A DNA stretch of 64,000 bases from Boswellia sacra. Lineage: Eukaryota; Streptophyta; Magnoliopsida; Sapindales; Burseraceae. The notes under the pieces are model-generated. The model made no database searches and was not told where the DNA came from. It saw only the letters and a list, made by a program, of their open reading frames with translations. Shown one piece after another: positions 1-12,700 of this stretch; within the stretch, counting starts at the first letter, position 1, and every line of letters begins with the position of its first letter. The stretch covers positions 346,001 to 410,000 of the forward strand of contig SNVD02011224.1 of NCBI GenBank assembly GCA_013180625.2, given 5' to 3'. Made by a program: the position numbers and the translations under genes.

Positions 1-465
1 TGTATTGATATGTATTATAATGTTTGTAAATTAGGCTTATGTGTGGATATAAATACATATAAGATATTGATTCCAGCTGTTTCGAAAGTCGGTCAAATTG
101 ATGAAGCTTTTAGACTATTGCATAACTTGGTTGAGGATGGTTACAAACCTTTTCCAAGCTTGTATGCTCCAATAATTAAGGGGATGTTTAGGAGGGGGCA
201 GTTTGACGATGCATTCTGTTTCTTTAGTGAAATGAAAGTTAGAGGGCATCCCCCCAATAGGCCAGTTTATACGATGTTGATAACAATGTGTGGGCGTGGA
301 GGGAAGTTTGTGGAGGCAGCAAATTATTTGGTGGAGATGACTGAGATGGGATTAACACCAATTTCTAGGTGTTTTGATATGGTTACTGATGGGCTGAAGA
401 ATTGTGGGAAGCATGATTTGGCTAAGAAGATAGAGCAGTTAGAGGTATCTCTGCGGTCTGTTTGA
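1..465 (+). CDS. PPR protein, C-terminal part (5' end outside window)
   Basis: The frame is open from base 1 and ends at TGA 463-465, giving about 154 residues of a longer protein. Three back-to-back 35-residue P-type pentatricopeptide motifs are visible. They start near DINTYKILI, FPSLYAPII and NRPVYTMLI, and each ends in a G-x-x-P turn (GYKP, GHPP, GLTP). A short non-repeat tail (EQLEVSLRSV) follows. PPR proteins bind organellar RNA, one nucleotide per motif, and act in mitochondria or chloroplasts in splicing, stability or editing. No E or DYW extension follows, so this is a P-class member. The targeting peptide and most repeats lie upstream of the window. The tail reminds me of the Arabidopsis At5g18390 type, but I cannot confirm orthology. 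Confidence 0.9.
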   Translation, partial: CIDMYYNVCKLGLCVDINTYKILIPAVSKVGQIDEAFRLLHNLVEDGYKPFPSLYAPIIKGMFRRGQFDDAFCFFSEMKVRGHPPNRPVYTMLITMCGRGGKFVEAANYLVEMTEMGLTPISRCFDMVTDGLKNCGKHDLAKKIEQLEVSLRSV

Positions 466-1719
466 TGCTTATGGATTGGCAGTTGAAGACGGTGCCTTTT
501 ACTGTATGTCACTTGGGCTCAAGTGTGAGGTGAGTGACTTCTTTATTATGAAAAGTTAGCTAAATCTTTGTTATTTAACATATTGGCAACAGTTATAAAT
601 TTTACTGATTTATTGTTTTTGTAGTTCTTAGTGCAACATCTAGTAAATTGTACATTTTTTCCATGAATAACTAGTTCAATTTATCTCACTTTACTGTAAC
701 CTAATTTTTGCTTTAGTTTGCACTTTTCTTTGTGAGAGTCATTTTTCTTTTATTGAAATGGTCATATTCAACTACTGCACAAATGAGGAGGAAACAGAAT
801 GATATGTGTTGGACAAACAATAAAAGTCTGATGAATTTGGATCTTCATAAAACATTATACTGGAAATTTTTAGGCCATCAGCTTTTGTTGGATATCATTT
901 CAGTTGCTACTACATTAATTAGCAAGCAGGGAGGGGCAGACAGGGATATATGAGAACCAAATTTTGAATAGGTTAAAATGTGCCAAAACTTTTGAAGATT
1001 TTGATGGGATAGGTTCTAACTATCACAGTAAATTATGAAAAGAATGCTCGTCAATGGTTTCTTCACTCAATCAAAGGAAGTCCAATAAGTTGAAAAACCT
1101 TTTTTTTTTCTTTTGGTTTAAAATCAGCAAACATGCTAGAAATTTGACTCTGGGTATGAACATAACTCCATAGTAGTTGTTTTGTCCTAGAATAGGTAAA
1201 ATTCAAAGATACTACGAAGGGCTTTACATCCTTGGTTGTTGCTGCTGATATTGCTTCCCTGGTGTGAAATTGTTGAACCCTGGAAAAGAGTAAATTACCA
1301 AAAGAATTTGATGCATATGTATTTATGATGAGAAAATGATCAGTGAGGAAAAATTTTATTGTATTTTGTAAATATTATGGGTTTTGGTTCACATGTGATC
1401 AACATTTTTGTAGTTCATTGGAATGGAATCTTATCCTTTCTTCATGCATATTTGGCGCGATATACTTAACCTTAAGAATGTTGATGGATTTGCTTGTGTA
1501 TTTGCCAAAAAAAGCTTAAACTCTTGCTCTCTCTGCATAGCTGGAGTTTATGACTTTGTGCAGTTGTGATTCAAAAGGTTGAATTATTAACATTTATATG
1601 ATGCTGTAACTAGGAGAATGATTTGAAAATTGTAAGCGGCTTCAGTACTAGAAGATATCAGTTATTCACTTCTTGTTATGTGGAGGTGGAGGCACTCAGC
1701 TGGGGAGCTCTCTGGGAGT
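466..1719. other. 3' flank of the PPR gene, non-coding
   Basis: T-rich sequence with short open frames only (for example 732-953) and no recognisable domain. It is probably 3' UTR and intergenic DNA. I see no transposon ends. Confidence 0.5.
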
Positions 1720-2475
1720 ACGGATCACCTTCTCAGGTATTTATAAACTTTTTGGCTCATCCATCAGGTGGTTGGTGTGGGGCCAGGAATACAAGTGGAC
1801 ATTTAGCTCTAGATTTGACATTCATGAGGCAGGAACTGTATAAAATTTTAGTTCCTTCTTTCATACGCTGAGTAACTGATTAGTTTTGTTGGAAAAAAAA
1901 CTAGTATGGTCCAATTCCTGGAAGATTGAAACTTGAACCTGGAGAGCCTATGGCATTTGTGTTTCTATCTTCCTGTTTAAGGCAATTACTTTGCCCCTGA
2001 CTCATGTTTCCACATATGCAAGGAAAATGTTGATGAATAAATCATCCTTAAAGTTTGAAGAGTTTTCTACGGTACAGCAATTTTGTCTTTGCGTTATTGT
2101 TTATAAATAAAACTTTGGAAGCAAATCTCAATGTGCTTAATTGTCTCTCTAAATGCCAAGTAAATGTTTAATCGGCAAAAAACAGAACGGAGGGCATGCC
2201 ATATAATTATATGTACCTCCCATTTGTAACAGAGGAGATCTATTATTACTGTAGATTTGTTCTCCATACAAAAGCAAAATGGATGATAGGCTCCATAAAA
2301 CTGTTAAGGGGTCAGAATTGAATCAAAAACAGTTTGATAGCTATATAAATTTCAAAATCATCGGCTGTTCTGTTAGGCTCTTACTTTTGCTGTAATAAAT
2401 AAAACATAGCCAAGGGATGCACTTTAATTTAATTAGCAAGAATTAAATCATACTTTCGGGTTAGTTTAAAACATG
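1720..2475. repeat. Segmental duplication, copy 1 (pairs with 7261-7957)
   Basis: It starts at TACGGATCACCTTCTCAGG and runs, with small indels, to about CATACTTTCGGGTTAG. It matches 7261-7957 at roughly 90% by eye. A short frame is shared by both copies (GSPSQVFINFLAHPSGG...), but most base differences inside it change the amino acid, so I do not call it coding. A second short frame after a possible acceptor (GRLKLEPGEP) could be the last exon of a gene fragment. No TIR, LTR or target duplication is seen at the edges. Confidence 0.75.
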
Positions 2476-2796
2476 TGTTGGATCAATTTTATTGGTCCTC
2501 AGACTACTATTACAAATATGCAGCAATATTAATTTAGCATGAATATACCACAACCCAAAAGGGATAGAGGCAATTACAGAAAGAAGCAAGTTTTTGAGCA
2601 TGATAAATTATGAGTCTTATGAGAAGAAAGAAAATCCCAATAGCATGGAAAGTTTAACGATGAGCATTGCATTGAGAATCTAGAAAGTGGAGTAGAAGAT
2701 AAAGCTCTTTATTTATACATTTCAATGTTTTGCTATTCAAGATTTTAAAGTATATAGAACAAATCATAGGGTAAAATTTTAAGATTTATAACATAT

Positions 2797-2890
2797 AAAT
2801 TATAATTTATTTTTACTCTTTTTAGTAATTTAATATAGGATAAAAATTATAATTTATTTTTACTCTTTTTAGTAATTTAATATAGGATAA
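2797..2890. repeat. 47-bp tandem duplication
   Basis: Two near-perfect head-to-tail copies (2797-2843 and 2844-2890) of an AT-rich unit starting AAATTATAATTTATTTTTAC. Probably a replication-slippage product. Confidence 0.85.
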
Positions 2891-4129
2891 AACTATCAAA
2901 AGATTAAAAAAAAAATAATAAAATGGGATCTAGAGAGTAAACATATAAGGGTAGAATAGAACTCCTCTTATTATTGTTATATTTGGTGATTAGTTAATAA
3001 TAGTAAAGTAGTTTTGACTTGTGTCCTAATAGACATATTAAACCCTTCAAGATTGTCTAAATTCATTTAAAATTTATGCATTTAATAATTTTTACCCAAT
3101 TTTTTTCTAAAAAATTTACAATTTTTAAGAGAATATATATAATTTCAAGGAAATTTATACAATTTTTGAGGATTTAATATATATCTTTAGAGCACACATT
3201 GAAACTACCCATAGTATCATTATAATGGTTATATTTGGTTAAAATGAGCTAGTTAGCTTCTTATTAATTTATTTTAATAATGTTTGTCATAATCCTTCAA
3301 TGATGTAATAAAGAGGTGGCATTGCATTGATACTTGTTCCTCAGACCCATTATTTTTGTTTTTGGTCAATGATAAAATGTCGCAGTCCCTTGAATATCTT
3401 CCTCTCCTGTCAGTTAATTTGAATATAAAGCACAACAAACAATAATAACACCAAATAAAGAAACACTTTGTACCTATCAGTACAGTACACGAGATATGAG
3501 CACAATGAATAATTAAATTAAAATAAGAGAAATATTATTTTTATAAATTTTTTATATTAATTTATTTATTTAAATCGATATAATATAATATAATTAAATA
3601 AATAATTGTAATAATAAATTATATTAATTAAAATAGATAATATGGTGATCATATAATGATACCATATCAATTTGTATAAATGATTTTGTATAAATAATTT
3701 ATAAAAGTAATATCTATCGCTCTTAAAATAAATAAAAATAAGATATGAGACAATTTAATTGAATATTTTGATATTTAAAAAATTATTTGTTATCTGAGTC
3801 CTATGTCATTATGTCAAATCAGATTATTGTGAGTTAAGTATTCGAGTAAATTGTACTGTAATGTTACTTTTATGGTAAAATAAAGATGGACAACTTATAA
3901 AAATAAAGATGTAATATAATTAATAATAGGGGATAACACCAATAAATAAATAAGTATTATCGAATTTTAGTTTAATCTTACTTGAAAAATGATTATATTT
4001 TTAATTAATATAACTTTTGAAATTGTCTTAAAATTATCGGTCAATGTTTTCTGTTAACTTATAAACTCGGAAGAACAACAAAACTGTTATAACCTTAATC
4101 TCATATTATCCACGTAACAGAAATTAAAA
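2891..4129. other. AT-rich intergenic DNA
   Basis: Low-complexity A/T-rich sequence with no open frame of note, no RNA gene and no transposon ends that I can recognise. Confidence 0.5.
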
Positions 4130-4159
4130 TATTAAAAAAAATCTAAAATCCTAGATTTC

Positions 4160-4576
4160 AATCCTATCCTAAATTCACATGAACCCTAAACTACCGTAAT
4201 CCTAAAATCTAAAAACATTTTTCATCACCGCCCAAAGATACAATTGATTTTAAAAATACCAAGGCAGCAACAAATTTCTCCAGGTAAAGAGAAGAGAGCG
4301 TAGAAGACCAGAGCTGTAACAAATTTTTCCTCCAAGTTTGGTTGTCATCTTCAAAATCTGTTGTTTACCAATTCAATTCCTCTTAAAAAAGTTTCAATCT
4401 TTTTTACCCTGATTTTCCAGATCACTTTTTCCCAAGAAAAATTTTTCAGGAATTTCCCACCCACCAATGGCGGCAGTTGCTGCAATGAGATCCAAATCCT
4501 ACAAGGGGCGCTCTGTTTAACACTTCTTATCACTTCACTTCATTCAAGTCGGTCTGCCTCCGCAGCGAATTCGTAG
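4160..4576 (+). pseudogene. Possible 5' exon remnant encoding an organelle targeting peptide
   Basis: A pyrimidine-rich stretch resembling a plant 5' UTR precedes ATG at 4467, which opens MAAVAAMRSKSYKGRSV and stops at TAA. One base over, the frame reads on through LCLTLLITSLHSSRSASAANS, an Arg/Ser/Ala-rich stretch typical of mitochondrial presequences. A one-base indel near 4500 joins the two frames. I infer a truncated, frameshifted first exon of a nuclear gene for an organellar protein. No body of the gene follows and the parent was not identified. Confidence 0.3.
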
Positions 4577-5104
4577 AAAAGGGTTATGTTTGTTAACGGA
4601 GTTGTGATACTTATGTTTGGTGGCGTGAATGCTTGTGGTATCTTCTCTGTCGCTTTGATTTTGATTTTTATTATTTTAGTTAATTTTGATTTTAATTTAA
4701 CATTTTGGATTGGAGTGTTAATTCTTTAATATGAAATGTCGATGTTACCCCTATCTGTTAATCCAATTAAACTTTTGATGGTGAATTTTACGTAAGATTA
4801 GGATGCTATTGATTGAAAATGTATAATTATTCTCTAAGTGAGATTAAATTAAAACTCGAGAATAATTATTGGTATTCTCTTATTAATAATCCATTATTAT
4901 TTTGTTATGTTAAATTATATAGATGAAAGATCATGTTATATGAGATGGTTATATATGAATGCAATCGTTGCAATCAACTCATTTAAACCATAAACTGTAG
5001 AACAAAAATACCCCACTAACAGTCATTATTTAGGACACAAATAGACTGCCTTAACTGACCTTCGTACCTGCCAATGATATAAAATAAGAATGTAGTAATC
5101 TTCA
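4577..5104. other. AT-rich intergenic DNA
   Basis: No open frame, RNA gene or transposon end is recognisable here. Confidence 0.4.
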
Positions 5105-5119
5105 ACACACACACACACA

Positions 5120-5154
<35 letters not shown>
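5105..5154. repeat. Compound (AC)n(TC)n microsatellite
   Basis: About nine AC units run directly into about sixteen CT units. Confidence 0.95.
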
Positions 5155-5157
<3 letters not shown>

Positions 5158-6029
5158 AACAACAATCAATGCACAAATTTTTCTGCTGTATCAGAAACAT
5201 TTATACATTTACTTGATTTTTCAGCTGTTGTGGTCCAATTATATAGTACTGGTGATTAATTTTCTATATTTCTCTTTCATTCAAACAAAAAGATAATTAA
5301 ATAGATGGCAACCTCAATTTGGTTTTTACTAACTTGTAGTTTTTTCATTTTTAAAAGAGCCATTTATTCCCGTTTGTCAACAGCCGACCTATGAGTTGGC
5401 ACGTAAAATTATATATTCACATGCAATAGAAGGAAACAAAATAAGTTTATTTCAAAGCAAATTGTCCAAACAAATAAAAACAGATTAATTTTTTCTGCAA
5501 GAAGTCCCATATATACAATATTACAACACATGATTTGGGAAGCTAAGTAATTACATGTTTTAATGCACTTGTGTCCTAAAAAAAGAAAAAGAGATTTTTC
5601 TGCTTGAATGGAGAATACTAAACTACAATGTTGCTTTAAAAAACTTTGCAAGACCTTTAAACAGGAGTCGAATCACATGGATTACGGTAACCAATATCTA
5701 ATCACACAAGCAGTTTTTACCGCACGTGATGCTGGCCAGCTGGGCGGGGGAGCTGATATACAAAATAGTTTCTTCCACGCAATTGGCTTTACCAAGTCAG
5801 GGAAACTAGTTCAGTAAAGTCTTAATTTGTAGCTTTGTATGACTTTCATCTAACAAATGAAAGTGAAGGTCATAGACATGAATTTTTGTGTTTACGTATC
5901 TCGATATCCTATATTATCTAGATTTCGTTATGGGCGAAAGAAGAAAGAATAAAATATAGATGATGGATTTGAAATGATAATAACAAGGCAATAACGTAAT
6001 TCTATAAATCGCAGAGGAAATACAAGAAG
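5155..6029. other. Intergenic DNA
   Basis: It contains a 69-codon open frame (5608-5817, plus strand) with no recognised motif. I treat it as chance. Nothing else is supportable. Confidence 0.4.
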
Positions 6030-6160
6030 AGCTTGAGATAATATTTAGTAATTTAGTTGAATACTCAAATTAAATATGTAAGATAGCTAGATATTCTTAA
6101 TAAAGCACTGCAAGTTATTTTCGGACCTTCTCGATAAAGAGAGAGAGAGAGACTCTTAAC
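6030..6160. repeat. Stray copy of germin-gene 3' flanking sequence
   Basis: GATAATATTTAGTAATTTAG through TTTTCGGACCTTCTCGATA closely matches 8113-8222, just downstream of GLP unit A. A weaker match lies at 45560-45620, downstream of unit D. No GLP exon accompanies this copy, so it is either the relic of a lost unit or a local duplication. Confidence 0.6.
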
Positions 6161-7260
6161 TTCGAATTCAATCAGTGATGTGTTAGATGGCGTTTCTATA
6201 TATAGCAATAGCATTAGATTTGAGAAAGAAAAACGATGGATTAATTAATAATGAGAGGGTAATAATGAAAGGAACCAGTGATTCTGATGGAAAGTTGGAC
6301 TTCGAAGGGGCATGATACGATTCAAGTCTTATCGTTTGAATAAATCATGATCAATTGAACCAATACCAACTGCTAGCTTGTTCACTAATTGACTAAACTC
6401 TCTGTGTGTACTCATTGTTGGGCACCGCCTAATCTATGAAGATGTCCCAATCCCTGAACAAAATATAGCTTCTTGGATTGCATGGGCACTGCATCTCCCC
6501 TGCTAGCGTGAATCAAATAAATTGTAATCTTCATTAAGAAACTTTTATGTTGCATTATGGTATTCTATATTATAATGATTCTTATTTATAGTTATGCTAA
6601 GAATATCTTTTCTAGCAAGTCATTTGCACTTCTTTTTCAAATTATTTATAGAAGTTTATGTTTATTTTAATATCAATTTTTTTTTTATATGAAAAACCCA
6701 TTTGTATTTATGTAACATCTAGTCTTCTAGATGAATGATTACAATTCAAGATTTAATATAATCTATTAATGTGGATACATATTATTAGTTCAAATCATGC
6801 GTCTACCATAAAAAGACAAGAGAACCAAACCTTAATTTGAAAACCAAAATTTTTTGCTATGAAGCGTCGAAGAAAAGACCAAAAGAAGAAAATTTGACAG
6901 GGTTAGAAAAATAAGAAGTCATTGAAATTGAAACAATAAGAACACGAATGAGTAATTAAATTTGGATAATAAATTAATTAATCTACCATATACATACGTC
7001 TATTTGCTACATCAAACTCACAATCATGTACACATTTTCTAACCCCGAAAGAAGATTTAATTGTTTTGACTGAAACTCTTTCCTTTGAAACTTGAATCAC
7101 ACTTATGCATATAGAGATAAAAGGGATTCGATCGTAATGGAAACATCTATACTCTTCAAGGATACTTTTAATTAAATTCTTTGTTTAGAAGTTTTCTTTC
7201 TTTCTTTGTTCTTCAATCTCCACTTCCTTTCATTTTCCATGTTCCCGATAAATTGTATGC
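6161..7260. other. Intergenic DNA
   Basis: AT-rich, with no gene or transposon end that I can support. Confidence 0.4.
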
Positions 7261-7957
7261 ATACGGATCACCTTCTCAGGTATTTATAAACTTTTTGGCT
7301 CATCCATCAGGTGGTTGGTGTGGGGGCAGGAATACAAGTGGACAATTAGCTCTAGATTCGACATTCATTAGGCAGGAAATGTATAAAATTTCATACGCTG
7401 AGTAACTGATTAGTTTTGTTGGAGAAAAACTAGCATGGTCCAGCTCCCGGAAGATTGAAACTTGACCCTGGAGAGCCTGTTGTGTTTCTGTCTTCCTGTT
7501 TAAGGCAATGACTTTGCCCCTGACTCATGTTTCCACATATGCAAGGAAAATGTTGATGAATAAATCATCCTCGAAATTTGAAGAGTTTTCTACGGTACAG
7601 CAATATTGTCTTTACGTTATTGTTTATAAATAAAACTTTGGCAGCAAATCTCAATGTGCTTAATTGTCTCTCTAAATGTAAAATAAATGTTTAATGGGCC
7701 AAAAAAAAGAAGGGAGGGCATGCCATATAATTATATGTACCTGCCATTTGTAACAGAGGAGATCTGCTATTGCTGTAGATTTGTTCTCCATGCAAAAGCG
7801 GAATGGATGATAGGCTCCATAAATTTCGAAATCATCGCCTGTTCTGTTGTCAGGCTCTTACTTTTGTTGTAATCAATCAAAAATAGCCAAGGGATGCTCT
7901 TTATTTTAATTAGCAAAAATTAATAAAAATTAACTCATACTTTCGGGTCAGTTCAAA
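7261..7957. repeat. Segmental duplication, copy 2 (pairs with 1720-2475)
   Basis: Same segment and orientation as 1720-2475, with several small deletions relative to it. Similarity ends abruptly at both edges. Confidence 0.75.
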
Positions 7958-8437
7958 GTAAAATAAGTAATACTCCTGCAAAGTTTGATTGCTCAGAAGT
8001 GACAATTAATTTCAATTTCTCTGCTATCTATTTCTATTTATATATGTCAAGTAATCTTTTTATCTTACATCGATCTGAGAATGTTTTGGATTAAATGGTC
8101 CGATTTCATTGGATTAAGATAATATTTAGTAAGTTCACTATTCAAATTAAATATGTAAGATAGATATTCTTAAGAAAGTACTACAAGTTATTTTCGGACC
8201 TTCTAGATAGAGAGAGGGAGAGAGACAGGATCTTAACATTGACGAAGACTACAGAGCACAACTTTATTTATTCCATATGCAGTGATAATCAATCACATGG
8301 AGAGTGCTACGTAAGCAACATCTTATTATTACGTAACACAAGAATAAATGATAAGGATAGTACCATACAAAGGAGACATAGACAGCTATACTCCTTAATT
8401 TATTATTTATTGACACATTGTTACGTATTATATTATC

Positions 8438-9241
8438 TTACGACCCTCCATTGTAATACCAGGACTTTGATTGAAGAGCTTTCACAGTGACGGGATCCAG
8501 CTGGAAGGCCCTCGCGAGAGCAAAAGGATTAATGGGTGGATTTGAATGGAAGATTGCATTTGCTATTGTAATGACACCACGAAACTGGCTGCTTAAAGCA
8601 GCAATGGCAGCGGCAGGGGTTTTTCCTATATTCACTTGCAAGTGAATCAGACCAATTGGGAAAACAAAGACATCTCCCTTTTTTAGAACTTTTGCAAAGA
8701 GCGTGCTGTTAGGATTTGATGTGACGAAACCAGCATAAAGAGTGCCCTCCAGGACATATAGGATCTCACTGGCTCGAGGTGAATGTGGGGAGGATTTACT
8801 CCACCAAATGGTTCATAATCAACACGATCCATGGATATGCCAAGTGTTAAGTCCCAATATTTGTTCAACAGTTACGAAACTGACAGTTGGACCAAGTGGA
8901 TTGTTTGTGGGTCTAGGAACGTCGAGCCCTGACAAGAAGAAGTCATTTGGTGTGGCAAGATTGGGGTCCTTGCGGAACTTCCCATTCACAAACACTGCAT
9001 GAAAAAGAATTATCCACTTAATTTGTTAACTAACAAAATATTATGCTCGCACAAAATCGAATCCTGTTGATTACTCATGATATATGATTGATAGATAATA
9101 TAAGCATTACACGCCCTACCATTCCCGGTCGGTGTTGTTCATGGCAACGCAGAAGTCTTGAAGAGGGCAATTGTCAAAGGCAGAGGCAATTGTGAACGCC
9201 AATAGCACAAACGCTACAAGGAAATGATGGACACCTTTCAT
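8438..9241 (-). pseudogene. Germin-like protein pseudogene (GLP unit A)
   Basis: Exon 1 begins at ATG 9241-9239 and encodes a signal peptide (MKGVHHFLVAFVLLAF...) followed by LQDFCVAMNNT. Exon 2 resumes at [15 protein letters not shown] near 8995 and ends at 8438. Against intact unit B I see four lesions. There is a 4-bp insertion near the exon 1 end (ACCGACCGGG versus ACCGGG). The donor is changed to GGTAGGGCG. A 2-bp deletion near 8844 puts a TGA in frame at 8819-8821. A 1-bp deletion near 8779 then restores frame, but only after the first metal-binding His-x-His motif. The Cys of the conserved KFCK motif also reads as Arg. The 3' half is otherwise well preserved. I infer a recently inactivated duplicate of an apoplastic cupin gene. 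Confidence 0.88.
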
Positions 9242-9746
9242 GATGATTAGGCCGCGTTCTCTTCCTTAATCCTTCCAAGTGAGCTAGCTAGTGCTTAAAT
9301 TGATGGGGTAAAATAACTTGCTTGGAATTCAGCTTTTTACGGTGGAAGCCACTGTAGGTTTGTGCTTCCCCCTTAGAAGCACACTAAGACTAACACTAAT
9401 CATGTCTTGATCGTTAGATAACCCTTTTGTAATTCATTGAAAATTATAAGCAATTCTTCAACAACTACATGTGTCATTTTCATTAATTTTTTCGTAGCAT
9501 GCTTTAGTGACATGGAAGTGATCATTTTTGGTATATCACACACGGGCTAACAGTGCATGATGATATATAAAATTGTAATGATAATTAAATCATCAAATTA
9601 ATGTTGTCCATGTTTTTGATTTCTGTGGCGACCGGCCAGCATATGAATACAACCTGTAATGTGTTGTGCTCTAATAAATCATCAAATTTCTACCGTTATT
9701 AGCAAGTTATAATTTGCACTATAATAATTAAGTGATACTGAAAACA
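9242..9746. other. Upstream region of GLP unit A
   Basis: Closely similar to 17343-17867 upstream of intact unit B. It shares the leader near the ATG and a conserved stretch around CTTGATCGTTAGATAACCC, so promoter and gene were duplicated as one block. Similarity is cut at 9746 by the inserted 3.4-kb element and resumes at 13149. Confidence 0.75.
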
Positions 9747-12700
9747 TGTCACACCCCGCATCCGATATAGTAATATTGCAGCGGAAAAGAGTTTGCCAAG
9801 GGAACACAGTTGTCGCTATGCCGAAATCCTCCCTTAATCTTTAACTGATCGAATGCCTGAGATACACAACAAACTAGTGAGTATGAAACACAGTAAGCAG
9901 CTAGAATTATAAAAATTGGCATAACACTCAAAATAAAACAATTAATGGCGATAACCATTTCAGAATATGACTACTATTCAATACTTATTCTATAAATCAC
10001 TGACTACTGTTCATTTCTTGGTATACAACCCACCAGTGCCCTACCAAGAAAGTCATAAAATTGATTTCACTGTTTAAGGATCGCGCCTCTGCGCGAGGGA
10101 ACTGGCATGGCGGTGCCAAGTTTCTGATTTCTAATCCGTTGCAAATTTCAGTTTCGCGCTCCTGCACCAAGGGAGGGGCATGCATGCGCCAACTCTCTAT
10201 TCTCTCTTATTCGAGTCAGTGCAAGTGGTGCTCCAGCGCGAAAGGTATGGCGCAGCTATGCCAATTCTCTGCCTATATCCCTTTAGATCCGTTAAAGATG
10301 CACTCCTGCACCATTTAATTGTGCTCTTGCGCCAACCCTGTATCATTGGTAATTTCCTAGACCAATTAGTCTCTTATCCAGTCACATTTCTAATTCTATA
10401 AATACCTGTCTATGGGTAATCAAGCATGACTTTTTCATGTCAAAGCTCATCACATACACCCATACATACACCCATTTATATACACGTCTCATTTACGAAT
10501 AAACTTTCCACAAGTCTATTACATCCCCATGTGCTCCCATAAACACATAAATCATTCACAATTGAGTTTTCCTAAGCTAGCTACATTGTTCATATGGATA
10601 TCCATTTCACATAATTTCAGAAGCTTCTATAGTACAGTCACATATATTTAGGAATAGTGCTCTCTAATCAAGGTAGGACTTATCATATCACAGTTAGATC
10701 ACATATGTGGGCCCATATCACATAGCCACCCATTGGCGACATCCGTAGGCAAGGCATCATCGCAGTGAGTATTTATCACATTCTCACATTGCACGAATCC
10801 GTCATCACCCAAAGGTGACAGCCACATAGTCCTACTGGACTCTATCCTGCCACACGAAACAGTACATATACACAGAGATGCCTACACTTGAAATAATTCA
10901 AGGTTAGTCTGATAATCCATGCGATACCGGATCCATGCTATCGAATCCCATGTTGGGAAACACATGGTCCAGACCTCCCCTCAAGCTATGAGAGCCAAAT
11001 ATCCTAAGTTGTGGCATGCCACTCACATATCAATTTTCACATTCAGTCACATAAGTGAAGCTCTATATTAAGCTTTCACTCACATATCACATTTCACATT
11101 TCAATCACATAAATGAAGCTCTATATCAAGCTTCTAACCCAATCACAACATATCACAATTCATTCACCATAATGCTAGCATTTAACGGTATCACATTTCA
11201 CATTTGACATTCAATATATTCCCATGGGCTTGGCATGTACTTTCAAATTCATAACACATCACACAGTGATGCATGCGTTCACATATCACAATATCACAGT
11301 TCAATATCATAATTGAGGTTCTACGTAGCCTTCTCATTAATCACATATACGTTCATAAATACAATAGGCCTACATATCTCATATACACACATTGTTTCAT
11401 TGGCAATGTTATTCAAGCCATATCATAACAAATTCACATACATGAGGGCACATTCACATTTCTATATCTCACACACATAGAAGTTACACTAACATGTAAA
11501 TCACATACACATCAAAGTGTGTGAAATCACACATTTTATAAATCACTATAAACCCCAATCAAATCATTTTCCATATCAAGGTCCATGTATTTATGGCCCC
11601 ATCCACATTCCATCAACACATTTCACATATATTCACAAACACAATCATTAAATACATTTCATTAAGAGTTAACATCTGTTGTGTCCTCAGAAGGGTCTGG
11701 CTACTTACCTGATTAGCCTCGCCTCTTAATTTTGTTGTCCTGTATATCTTGACAAGCAGTTGTTTAAAGTTCATCTCTTCTTCTTCTCCTTCCTCTCTGG
11801 TAACCATTGCCATAGTCATGACACACTGATCAATGTCCATTTAGAAAGAATTAAACCCCTTATAGGTTAACAACAGTTCAACCAACCAATAACATCATTT
11901 ATTAAACTCTATCACACACATATATTGGTTGGATTATTATAATAAGGGGTTATTCATTTCCAATCATCACCAAACTTCATGGAACTCAAATAGACATACA
12001 TATCCATGAATTTTATTCAGTCAAAATAAGGTTATATACCCCTTGAAAATCCTTAATTTCATTCACACAGCAAATCTGTCTGCAGACCTCTCAACTGAAC
12101 AGTACAACTTTGAAGAATTTTATAAAATTCTACAATGATCAAATCTCTATCAAACTTTTCAGTCTAGAACTAGACACATATAAGAGTCATTCCCCTAAAA
12201 ATCATGATTTTCTAAGGAGTTTAAGTCAGTCAAATGAAATTTCCTTCATATGCTCTGTTCTGGAAATTGTCATTCACAATTCTTAAAGTCCAGTTTTGGA
12301 AATTCATAAAAATTCATACACAACTCCAAAAATCATGAAATTTACAGTATAACAGAAAACATATCCAAGGATTTTCATATTAAAAATCAAGAAATTTTAC
12401 AAAGATTTGCCCTTTCAAATCGAGTTCATTCCCCATGCCCTGTTCTAAAACAGGGGAATTCACAATTTCAAACCAGAATTTCAAAAATTCATTACAATTC
12501 ACACACTACAAATTTTTTAGTGTTTCAAAATTCTATAAACTCCTTGATGTGTCTAGTTTATCATATAAAAATTTTAGAGTCAGAAAACAACTATGGAATT
12601 TATGAGAATTTTCGGACTTAGCACTAGAAAACAACTCTGTAGGATTCATGCTCATACTTTACTTCTAGCTTCCTAGCATCATCAAATCTTTAAATTCTTC

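Noticed and set aside
1623..1871. 82-codon frame, part of which recurs at 7181-7405
   Set aside because: The shared part is a duplicated DNA segment; most differences between copies change the residue and the frame is not kept beyond it.
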